Of a stretch of DNA of 39,009 nucleotides, positions 16,301 through 22,297 are shown piece by piece (the first letter of the stretch is position 1; the number at the start of each line of letters is the position of its first letter). The notes under the pieces were generated by a model that worked only from the letters and a program-made list of their open reading frames with translations, was not told the DNA's origin and did not search any database. Origin of the DNA: Myxococcales bacterium (GTDB lineage: Bacteria > Myxococcota_A > Bradymonadia > UBA7976 > UBA1532); assembly GCA_009692505.1 (NCBI GenBank), contig SHZC01000022.1, forward strand, positions 1-39,009, in the 5' to 3' direction. The position numbers and the translations under genes are program-made.

Positions 16301-17105
16301 TCCCGCGGGCTTCGCGAGCGGCGATCAAGGCTGCCTGCAGGCGCGTGCGGCCCAAGGTGGGGTCCGAGACGGAGAGCGCGTTGAGACCGGCGGAGACGAG
16401 GGACTCCACGAGCTGATCCTCGGAGACGCTGACTCCGGGTGTCCCCTCCCAGGCGATGAGGGCCGACCAGGGGCCGAGGTCGTCGATCGCCAACGCGAAG
16501 CCCAGGGCGATGTGCCGCGCCGTCGCGACGATGGTGCCCATGTCCCGCGCGCCGCCTAAGCGCGAGCGGGTGGCCTCGGCTCTGGACAGCAGCCGGTAGA
16601 AGATCGCTCGGGCGAGATCGGGATGAACAGACGGAGACATCGTGGCCGACAGCGGGGTGCTGGCCCGGACCCTGTCGATCAGCTCATCTTCAATCTCGCG
16701 GACCATTCGGGTCGTCTCGGTCAGCGTGCCGGCCTTGGCGCGATCGAAGTAGAGGCGGGCGTCCTCATCAGGCGGGTCGAGGGACGACAGGACGAGGGAG
16801 ACCTTCTCGAGCTTCGGGCGGAGCGTGGCTTTGACGTCGTCGGCCACACCGGTCATCGGCAGATCGAAGATGTGCCCGTAAAACCAGATGCGGGCGAAGT
16901 GCGGCGAGCGACGGACGAGCGCCTCGAGCTTGACCTCGTCGGAGGCGGCGCGTTTGAGATCGAAGGCCCAGTCCGTATACGGCGCGGGCTTCGAGGCCAG
17001 ACACAGGCTCGGCAGGGCGAGCGAGGTCATGACGAGCAGCGCGAGGAGCGCGTTGCCCATGAGACGGTGGGCGAGACGATGGGCGAGACGATGGGCGAGA
17101 CGCAT
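13389..17105 (-). CDS. Large secreted TPR-rich protein with degenerate CHAT domain
   Basis: 1238 residues from ATG at 17105, chosen because AGGGG lies eight bases upstream; ATG at 17060 would give a plain signal peptide. The N-terminus is MRLAHRLAHRLAHRL followed by a hydrophobic core (GNALLALLVMTSLALPSLCLAS), so export is likely. Residues 25-850 are mostly helical, with many Ala-rich TPR-like repeats. The C-terminal 230 residues have the layout of a CHAT (caspase-like) peptidase: LLRLPWGAL, the histidine strand VFHFAGP with H1102, then LLTRLSAP and LRYAGLNHIAWLSW. The usual catalytic Cys in the LSAC motif is replaced by P1145, and GHG after the histidine reads GPV. The protease is therefore probably inactive, and a scaffold or binding role is inferred. 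It diverges from the MerR gene. Confidence 0.85.
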   Translation of the reverse strand: MRLAHRLAHRLAHRLMGNALLALLVMTSLALPSLCLASKPAPYTDWAFDLKRAASDEVKLEALVRRSPHFARIWFYGHIFDLPMTGVADDVKATLRPKLEKVSLVLSSLDPPDEDARLYFDRAKAGTLTETTRMVREIEDELIDRVRASTPLSATMSPSVHPDLARAIFYRLLSRAEATRSRLGGARDMGTIVATARHIALGFALAIDDLGPWSALIAWEGTPGVSVSEDQLVESLVSAGLNALSVSDPTLGRTRLQAALIAAREARGNSVYTALILNGTANAAAREGHAEDARAIRQQVLALIRPLGNAGLMALVCDRLVVSHLAARQFNDLMIFTRELRTLGSPVDRTPTYLRNLLQAAIALRSGGDESAAAGMLSVARSNYDEALKLYDLLALPDIVGITEPALEVEPERQSRAVAIAELHRASARLDARLGHFIEAAKALEPARLIYESLARHDGLAAVELELTDLALSRGELDLAVKLLQSAFEHTTAGEPSLRARAYESRARTRLRRGEPAAAFANANDGLKLLLDTGDPGRFVVERAALHRLAALALDAGGLKDAAKARLDFAMSVNPSVDTALLLAQLAVEAASPEAVTRVLGSIPNAVLDPRIRAVYLGCALVRSGRAAEAITTLGPVLTLSAGAVRSHQVAGRTCLAAAHLQKGEAQTALNVILPARASAAELADPVLLWRVSAIDGEAALALGHSAAAAASWRDAVSRFADAGFDRGDRGVTLDARMPGPMASPDRAISGLPEAFLAAAARVTGEEAAAHQLMALSSSVYAQQVRAMPEALGLTMIDRRPPNEAAVRAAESRAMAHRLSLRDGAIEGSDRRIATAAQVQAFLALHAAWSAVRAEFPAYADWVLPMPPRNDELSPRAGEARYYVRLGAQASTGWLWIDGEVSPRVYTLPGRDVILPLVTAAIDVSSRPPKPWPTQRFARDPNVGDWKALLAPTKALLPFINDKKLDAALKDKTLKIYADGPLLRLPWGALIVGPPARKPGSPPVFLSTRFNVVSGLLPGSESPPRSTEVRATVWAVTGGPKPGGDCPPVTYGMVNGLYDLCEGADIGRETAAVTAAGGTAAVVTAVELDAISRGLAGATVFHFAGPVDTATGALHLKGQAPLEPLDLGRLPAHADFALLTRLSAPAPALETGTGLLRLTAALRYAGLNHIAWLSWRNGADEDVSVIASLAAAVAAGQRLDTALHALVATRARGTTPPVAGSPPFFHPYFWARYNTLTP
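17061..17102 (+). repeat. 12-bp in-frame tandem repeat (gagacgatgggc) in a signal-peptide region
   Basis: Four GAGACG starts are spaced exactly 12 bases apart (17061, 17073, 17085, 17097). Units 2 and 3 are identical and unit 1 has one change. On the minus strand they encode LAHR copies at the extreme N-terminus of the CHAT-like protein. Because the unit is a multiple of three, copy-number change would keep the frame. Confidence 0.85.
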
Positions 17106-17237
17106 CAAACGAACCCCTGACTTGGCACTCTGCGGGCGAAGCTACACGCGCACGCCGGTGGTTCACAGTCGCTTGACGCGCCGCCGGGGCATCTTCATTC
17201 TTGGTCGGCCACGCGCTGCGTGGGTGAGAGGCTGTCA

Positions 17238-17708
17238 GTGGGCGAACGTTTGAAAATCGGTGAACTCGCGCGGCTCGCCGGCAAGTCGGTGCGAGCCCTT
17301 CACCTCTACGAGGAGCTCAACCTGCTCACGCCCGCTGAACGCTCGGCGGGTGGATTTCGGCTCTACGATCGGCAGAACCTCGAGCGCATCCACTTCATCG
17401 ACAAGCTCCAGCGGCTCGGTTTGTCGCTCTCCGAGATTGGTGCCCTCATCGGCGATTGGGCGGGCAGCTCGACGGCTCCTGGCGCGATGCGCGGGCTTGA
17501 GGCCGTCTACCGTGAGAAGCTCACCCAGACCCGCGCACATATTCGCGCCTTGCGGGCCATGGAGACCGAGCTCGTGGAGAGCCTGCGTTTCCTTGAGGGC
17601 TGCCATCCCTGCGAGCGTCACGACGATCCCCACGCCGCCTGCCGCTCCTGCGCGCGGCCGAACGCCGCCGACGCGACCGATCTGATTATTGGCATCTCTA
17701 GCCACTAG
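17238..17708 (+). CDS. MerR-family regulator with C-terminal cysteine pairs
   Basis: About 156 residues from GTG at 17238, with GAGAGG six bases upstream; GTG at 17220 is an alternative. The N-terminus is a classic MerR winged helix ([41 protein letters not shown]), followed by the dimerisation coiled coil. The C-terminus carries CX2CX9CX2C (CHPC ... CRSC), suited to binding Zn or an Fe-S cluster. SoxR uses a different four-cysteine spacing. The gene overlaps the cysteine desulfurase start by about 20 bases and heads the Fe-S assembly genes. Control of that operon in response to cluster or redox status is therefore a reasonable inference. No IscR-type Rrf2 regulator is seen here. Family assignment is firm; the signal is unknown. 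Confidence 0.92.
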   Translation: MGERLKIGELARLAGKSVRALHLYEELNLLTPAERSAGGFRLYDRQNLERIHFIDKLQRLGLSLSEIGALIGDWAGSSTAPGAMRGLEAVYREKLTQTRAHIRALRAMETELVESLRFLEGCHPCERHDDPHAACRSCARPNAADATDLIIGISSH

Positions 17709-18861
17709 GCGGCCGCTCTACCTCGACCATCACGCGACCACGCCCTGCGACCCGCGCGTCGTTGAGGCCATGCTCCCCTTTTTTACGGCTGACTTCGGCA
17801 ACGCGGCGAGCCGGAGCCACGCTTTTGGCTGGGCGGCCGACGCTGCCGTCGAGGCCGCGCGACAGCAGGTCGCTTTACTCATCGGGGCCACGCCGAAGGA
17901 GATCGTGTTCACGAGCGGGGCCACCGAGAGCAATAACCTCGCGCTGTTCGGCGTCATGCAAGCGGCTGGCGCGACGAAGCGGCATCTGGTCATCAGTGCG
18001 ATCGAGCACGCCTCGGTCCTGGAGACCGCCGCCGCGCTTTCGAGTGCCGGCTTTGAGGTCAGCACGGTCGGCGTGCCGAGCGACGGCGTGGTCCGCGTCT
18101 CGGACGTGGAGGCAGTCCTTCGGCCAGACACCGCGCTCGTCAGCATCATGGCCGCCAACAACGAGATCGGCACGCTCGCGCCGCTTGAGGCCATCGGTGA
18201 GCTGTGTCGTGGGCGCGGCGTTTACTTTCACACCGACGCGGCCCAGGCGGCGGGCAAGATCGAGATCGATGTGCAACGGCAGCACCTCGACCTCGTCTCT
18301 CTGACCGCGCACAAGCTCTATGGTCCCAAGGGCGTGGGCGCGTTGTATGTTCGGCGACGTGATCCTCGGGTCAGACTCACGCCGCGGAGCTTCGGCGGCG
18401 GGCATGAACGGGGTTTCCGATCGGGGACGCTGCCCGTGCCGCTGATTGTCGGCTTCGGACGGGCGTGTCAGCTGGCCGCCGAGGTCATGCCGGAGGAGGC
18501 GGCGCGGCTCCTGAGCTTGCGAACGCGGCTGCTCTCGGGGCTGGCTGGATCGCTGCCGGGGCTTGTGGTGCATGGTGATCTCGAACGCCGGCTGCCGGGC
18601 AACCTCAACGTGTCTTTCGGTGAGCTGGAGGCCGAGCCGCTGCTGCTCTCGCTTCGGGACTTCGCCTTGTCGAGCGGGGCTGCGTGTGCCTCGGCGACCC
18701 TCTCGCCGTCTCATGTCCTGCGGGCCTTGGGCGTGCCTAAAGAGCTGATTCACGGCAGCTTGCGCTTCGGTCTAGGGCGAGGGCTGACGGAGGACGACAT
18801 CGACCTCGTCGTCCTCCGCGTCGTCGCCGCAGTCTCGAAGCTCCGCGACCTCTTGGCCTGA
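17689..18861 (+). CDS. iscS: Cysteine desulfurase (IscS/NifS class)
   Basis: 390 residues from TTG at 17689, overlapping the end of the MerR gene. The start of the fold is clear ([19 protein letters not shown]). PLP is held by K209 in [12 protein letters not shown], and the His of EHASVLETA stacks on the cofactor. The active-site cysteine that receives the persulfide is C333 in SSGAACAS, on the loop typical of the NifS/IscS class. The enzyme removes sulfur from cysteine to form a persulfide for Fe-S assembly. The chain is slightly shorter than E. coli IscS and ends soon after the C-terminal helix, without the extra tail. The A-type carrier, J protein and Hsp70 follow on the same strand, so it supplies sulfur to this operon. 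No iscU gene lies nearby. Confidence 0.95.
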   Translation: MASLATRRPLYLDHHATTPCDPRVVEAMLPFFTADFGNAASRSHAFGWAADAAVEAARQQVALLIGATPKEIVFTSGATESNNLALFGVMQAAGATKRHLVISAIEHASVLETAAALSSAGFEVSTVGVPSDGVVRVSDVEAVLRPDTALVSIMAANNEIGTLAPLEAIGELCRGRGVYFHTDAAQAAGKIEIDVQRQHLDLVSLTAHKLYGPKGVGALYVRRRDPRVRLTPRSFGGGHERGFRSGTLPVPLIVGFGRACQLAAEVMPEEAARLLSLRTRLLSGLAGSLPGLVVHGDLERRLPGNLNVSFGELEAEPLLLSLRDFALSSGAACASATLSPSHVLRALGVPKELIHGSLRFGLGRGLTEDDIDLVVLRVVAAVSKLRDLLA

Positions 18862-18954
18862 AGCGGCATCGGATCGGATGATGCGTCCAAATCGACCGTG
18901 TCCTGCTAGACTGCGGTCCGCGTCTTTGTCCTTCGTCCCATAGGAGTCGCCCCA

Positions 18955-19278
18955 ATGGTTGGTCTCACCGAAAATGCCGCAGTCAAAGTCAAAGACCTCA
19001 TCACCAAGAGGACGACGCCCACCGAGGGCCTGAGGCTTGGGGTTCGCGGCGGCGGCTGCTCCGGTTTTCAGTACTTTCTGGAGTTTGCCGAGGCGCCCAA
19101 TAAGGGTGACCGGGAGCTCGACTCCTTCGGCGTTCGGATCTTCGTCGACCCCAAGAGCTTCCTCTACCTGATGGGGACCGAGGTGGACTTCGTCGACAGC
19201 CTCGGCGGCGCGGGCTTCAAGTTCAATAACCCGACCGCCAAGCGAACCTGCGGCTGCGGTGAGAGCTTCAGCGTCTGA
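18955..19278 (+). CDS. A-type Fe-S carrier/insertion protein (IscA/ErpA/HesB family)
   Basis: 107 residues from ATG at 18955, with AGGAG eight bases upstream. All three conserved cysteines are present: C35 in GGGCSGF, and C99 and C101 in the C-terminal CGCGESF. The remaining features (LGVRGGGCSGFQYFLEF; VDFVDSLGGAGFKFNNP) are diagnostic. A-type proteins take up a cluster or iron and pass it to apoproteins in the cytosol. Sequence alone does not separate IscA from ErpA; the Phe/Leu pattern and full length fit either. The 93 bases before it may hold a weak promoter (TAGACT at 18907-18912 resembles a -10 box). The J-protein gene starts within or just after its stop. Confidence 0.93.
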   Translation: MVGLTENAAVKVKDLITKRTTPTEGLRLGVRGGGCSGFQYFLEFAEAPNKGDRELDSFGVRIFVDPKSFLYLMGTEVDFVDSLGGAGFKFNNPTAKRTCGCGESFSV

Positions 19279-19288
19279 CGGCGGAGCG

Positions 19289-19873
19289 GTGGCCGATGAC
19301 GCCTTCGCGGTTCTGGGTCTTGAGCGCCGCTTCGCACAGGACGAAGCCGCGATCGTCCTCGCGCATCAAAATCGGCTGACGCGGCTCCATCCCGACCGCG
19401 TCCCCGCCCAAGGGCCAGCGGCGCTGAGTCCAGCCCTGCGCGAGGCCGCGGCGGTCAACGGCGCGCTTTTTACGCTCGGAGATCCGCTGCGACGGCTGGC
19501 CTATCTCCTCTCCCTTCGCGGCCCCGAGATGGGATTCGACGTGGGCCCCGAAATGGGATTCGGCATGGGAGTCGACGTGGGCTTCGAGATCGGGCATCGC
19601 GTGCCGGTCTCGTCGGCCGCTCGTCTCGACCGGGCCGCGCTGGACGACGCCCTCTCGGAGCTGTCCGGCAACGACTGTTCCGTCGAACGCGCGGACCTCT
19701 GCCGCGACCTCGAGCGGGAGATTGACGCCACGGTGGCCCTGCTCGGCGCGAAGCTCGACGCCGCCGAGTCGCCCCAAGTTTCAAGCTCTCCCTCGACGAT
19801 GCGCCTCGCCTTCCTGCCCGCCCTCGCGCACCTGCACGGGCTCGTCACTCTGCTTCGAGGGCACGAGACGTGA
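19289..19873 (+). CDS. hscB: HscB-like J-domain co-chaperone
   Basis: About 194 residues from GTG at 19289; a GTG at 19259 inside the IscA-type gene is also possible. The N-terminus is a J domain (DAFAVLGLERRFAQDEAAIV) with HPD at 34-36. In canonical HscB, J domain plus helical C-domain total about 170 residues. Here the two parts are separated by a Gly/Met/Val/Asp repeat (PEMGFDVG, PEMGFGMG, VDVGFEIG) that looks inserted. The C-terminal helices (LDDALSELSGNDCSVERADL) follow. HscB stimulates HscA ATPase and delivers the IscU scaffold; the overlapping Hsp70 gene downstream supports that role. Its stop overlaps the GTG of the Hsp70 gene. Confidence 0.88.
   Translation: MADDAFAVLGLERRFAQDEAAIVLAHQNRLTRLHPDRVPAQGPAALSPALREAAAVNGALFTLGDPLRRLAYLLSLRGPEMGFDVGPEMGFGMGVDVGFEIGHRVPVSSAARLDRAALDDALSELSGNDCSVERADLCRDLEREIDATVALLGAKLDAAESPQVSSSPSTMRLAFLPALAHLHGLVTLLRGHET
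19520..19598 (+). repeat. Degenerate in-frame repeat inside hscB (gggccccgagatgggattcg unit)
   Basis: A unit of about 23-24 bases, ggccccga(g/a)atgggattcg, occurs twice and decays into shorter half-units (gggagtcgacgt, gggcttcgagat). It encodes a Gly/Met/Val/Asp-rich linker between the J domain and the C-domain. Confidence 0.7.
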
Positions 19874-21051
19874 CCGCGCTCGGTTTCGATCTCGGGCGGT
19901 CGTCCCTGAGAGTGTCCCGTTTCGAGGCCGACTCGCCCCGAGTCTGTAACGTCGCTCAGGGGTGTGGGCCACGAGCTGGGCAGACCGTGGAGGAGACGCT
20001 CCTCGCCGCAGCCCAAGGCTTCATCGACGGCGAGCCGGGTGCCGGGGTCTTTGTCTCGCGCGGCAGTGACCCGGTGCCCGTCCGTTCGACCTTTCGTCGA
20101 GTGGGTCAGACCTTGGGCCTGCGAACCTCCCGCATCCTGAGCAGCCCCGCGGCTATCGCCGTGGCCCATGGGCTCCGAGGAGAGGTCAAGTTACTTGACG
20201 GCTTGGGTCTGGTGCTCGACCTCGGGGCCGACCACGTCGAGGTGGCTCTCTTTCGGCGCGTTGGTTCGCTCCTCCTCATGGAGCCGGTGCTCACGTCGAC
20301 GTCGCCTTGTGGCGAGACCTTCGACGCCGATGTGGTCGCCGCGCGGAGAGGGGCCACCCTCGAAGACGCCCGCCGCGCCCGCCACGCTTTGACGGAGCGT
20401 TTTGAGACGGACCTCTCGTCCCCATCGGGCGGTGCCGGGCGGCTGAGCCGCGATCAGCTTGAGACCTTGGTCAAGCCGCGGCTTGAGGCCTTTACCCGGC
20501 AGAGCCTCAGCGTGCTCGAGCGCGTCGGTATTCGGCCAAGAGACCTGAACACCATGCTCCTCGCCGGTGGCTGCGCGCAGATGCCCTTCGTCCGGCGCTT
20601 CCTCTTCAACGCGTTCGGGCGTCCGGCCGTCGTCGACGAGACGCCCGAGAACACCGCCGTCCTCGGGGCCGCCCTCTACGCCGAACAGCTCAAGCGCGGG
20701 GGTGATGCCCTCCTCGTGACCGAGAGGCTCTCCCAGACGCTGAGTCTCTCCATGGGCGGCGCGGTCGAAGAACCGCTGCTCAGGGCGGGCCTCCTCCTGC
20801 CGTCAATCGCCTCGCGGATCTTCAAGACGTCGTCCGACCAGCAGGCCGAGCTGGAGATTGTGGTCACGGCGGGGCCCCCCACTCGCTTCAAGGTCGTCGG
20901 GCTGACGCCTTTGCCCCGAGGTCAGGTCCTTATCGAGGTGGACTTCCTCGTCGACCTTGACGGCCTGCTCGAGATCAAGGCGCGAGAGCTGCCCGGCGGC
21001 CGAAACCTTCAGGTGATTCCAGACCCTCACGGAGAACCCCATGCACCGTAG
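19870..21051 (+). CDS. Minimal Hsp70 (HscA-like) chaperone, shortened
   Basis: 393 residues from GTG at 19870, overlapping the hscB stop (GTGA). Hsp70 landmarks are present. They include phosphate loop 1 as LGFDLGRSS, the stretch RILSSPAAIAVAHGL matching NEPTAAALAYG, phosphate loop 2 as VLDLGADHVEVALF, and the adenosine motif LLAGGCAQMPFVRRF. PENTAVLGAALYA follows. Residues 285-390 resemble the substrate-binding beta sandwich. The chain is about 230 residues shorter than HscA or DnaK. Some 80 residues are missing after loop 1, subdomain IIB is reduced, and the alpha-helical lid is absent. The phosphate-loop threonines (GTTxS) read GRSSL. It may be a dedicated Fe-S chaperone or an ATP-binding relic; its gene position next to hscB favours the former. 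The downstream lipoprotein gene overlaps its end. Confidence 0.85.
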   Translation: MTALGFDLGRSSLRVSRFEADSPRVCNVAQGCGPRAGQTVEETLLAAAQGFIDGEPGAGVFVSRGSDPVPVRSTFRRVGQTLGLRTSRILSSPAAIAVAHGLRGEVKLLDGLGLVLDLGADHVEVALFRRVGSLLLMEPVLTSTSPCGETFDADVVAARRGATLEDARRARHALTERFETDLSSPSGGAGRLSRDQLETLVKPRLEAFTRQSLSVLERVGIRPRDLNTMLLAGGCAQMPFVRRFLFNAFGRPAVVDETPENTAVLGAALYAEQLKRGGDALLVTERLSQTLSLSMGGAVEEPLLRAGLLLPSIASRIFKTSSDQQAELEIVVTAGPPTRFKVVGLTPLPRGQVLIEVDFLVDLDGLLEIKARELPGGRNLQVIPDPHGEPHAP

Positions 21052-22282
21052 CCTCTTTTTCGTTGCGACCGCGCTCCTGCCTGTCTCCTGCGCCCGAGAC
21101 GAGGCCGCACAGGCGGAGGAGTCCGATCAGGGAAGCGGCGGAGCGGGCGGGGAGACCGCAGGGGTGGATGCGACGAGCGGGGGCACGGGCGGTGGGACGG
21201 GCGGGGATGCGGCAGCCCCCGACGCTTCAGCCCCCGACGCGGCGAATCCAGACGCAGCTCTGCCGAATCCCGCAGGCTATCGGGTCGGCTACCGCGTCTC
21301 CGAGCTGAAATACCAACCGGAGGGCGTCGAAGGCGAGCGGCACCTCCGCCTGGCCTTCTGGTACCCCACGACGGACGCTGAAGGACCGGCGGCGAGTTAC
21401 CTCTTCGGGCGTATCATGCACCCGGAGGTCTTCACGGACGCCAGCCTCGCTCCGGGGCGTTTCCCGGTCCTGCTCTTCTCCCACGGCAGCGGTGGCTTCG
21501 CTGTCCAGTCCCCGTCTTTCACGGAGTTCTTCGCGTCCCAGGGCTTCGTGGTCGCGGCCCCGGACCACACCGGCAACACCTTCTCCGACGACGGCGGCCT
21601 CTCCCCCGAGATGTTCGCGTTGAGGCCCCAGGACGTCAGCGCGACGCTCGACTTCGTGACCAACGACGATCCGACGCTGAAGGACCGATTGACCGAAGAG
21701 GTCATCGTGGCCGGCCACAGCTTCGGAGGCTATACGGCGCTGTCCAGCGTCGGCTTGGGCTTCGACCTCGAGGCCGTCGACGCCTACTGCGCCCAAGCCT
21801 CCGATGCGATCCTCTGCGACCTCGTGGACGACGCCGCGCTCCGGTCCCTCTTCGAGCTCGGCTTCCTCGAGCCGCGAATCAAAGCCGCGATCTCCATGAC
21901 CCCCGTCGGCGGCCCGGCGTACCGCCCACAGGACATTGCGCTGCCGGTCCTACTCCTGACCGCAAGCCGTGATGAGACCCTGCCTGAGCCCCTACACGGC
22001 GACGCCGTCTGGCAGGGTCTTGACGGCGAGCACGACCGCCGCGTGGTTTTTCAAGGGGCCGGCCACTACAGCTTCACCGACATCTGTCACGAGTTGCCAG
22101 GCTTGCTCATGGGTGACGGCTGCGCTGCCGACAACCTCGACCCCTTGCTCGCGCACGAGATCACCAATGCCTACTCGATGGCCTTCGCCCGCAAACACCT
22201 CTTCGGTGAGACGGCGGGCGACGCGCTCCTCGACTGCGTGGAGGTCCCCTGGTCCGAGGGGCAGTGTTATAAGCACCCCTGA
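21041..22282 (+). CDS. Lipoprotein alpha/beta hydrolase (dienelactone hydrolase / PAF acetylhydrolase-like)
   Basis: 413 residues from ATG at 21041, with GGAGA five bases upstream; it overlaps the end of the Hsp70 gene. MHRSLFFVATALLPVSC is a lipoprotein signal with lipobox LPVSC, giving a lipidated C17. Residues 25-78 are a Gly/Ala/Pro/Asp-rich linker with repeated APDAS/APDAA. The hydrolase fold follows: oxyanion region LLFSHGSGG, nucleophile elbow GHSFGG, acid near LTASRDETLPEP, and histidine in GAGHYSFTD. The predicted role is hydrolysis of an ester, lactone or phospholipid at the envelope; the substrate is unknown. Several cysteines (YCAQ; ILCDLV; DICHE; DGCAAD; LDCVE; GQCY) may form disulfides, in keeping with export. 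It has no evident link to Fe-S assembly. Confidence 0.88.
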   Translation: MHRSLFFVATALLPVSCARDEAAQAEESDQGSGGAGGETAGVDATSGGTGGGTGGDAAAPDASAPDAANPDAALPNPAGYRVGYRVSELKYQPEGVEGERHLRLAFWYPTTDAEGPAASYLFGRIMHPEVFTDASLAPGRFPVLLFSHGSGGFAVQSPSFTEFFASQGFVVAAPDHTGNTFSDDGGLSPEMFALRPQDVSATLDFVTNDDPTLKDRLTEEVIVAGHSFGGYTALSSVGLGFDLEAVDAYCAQASDAILCDLVDDAALRSLFELGFLEPRIKAAISMTPVGGPAYRPQDIALPVLLLTASRDETLPEPLHGDAVWQGLDGEHDRRVVFQGAGHYSFTDICHELPGLLMGDGCAADNLDPLLAHEITNAYSMAFARKHLFGETAGDALLDCVEVPWSEGQCYKHP

Positions 22283-22297
22283 AGGGGTCGCTTTTAG
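22275..22297 (+). terminator. Rho-independent terminator between convergent genes
   Basis: ACCCC and GGGGT (22275-22279 and 22284-22288) form a stem around a TGAA loop, followed by CGC and TTTT on the plus strand. It spans the stop of the lipoprotein hydrolase and sits just before the end of the MopE-like gene on the other strand, so it may act in both directions. Confidence 0.5.
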
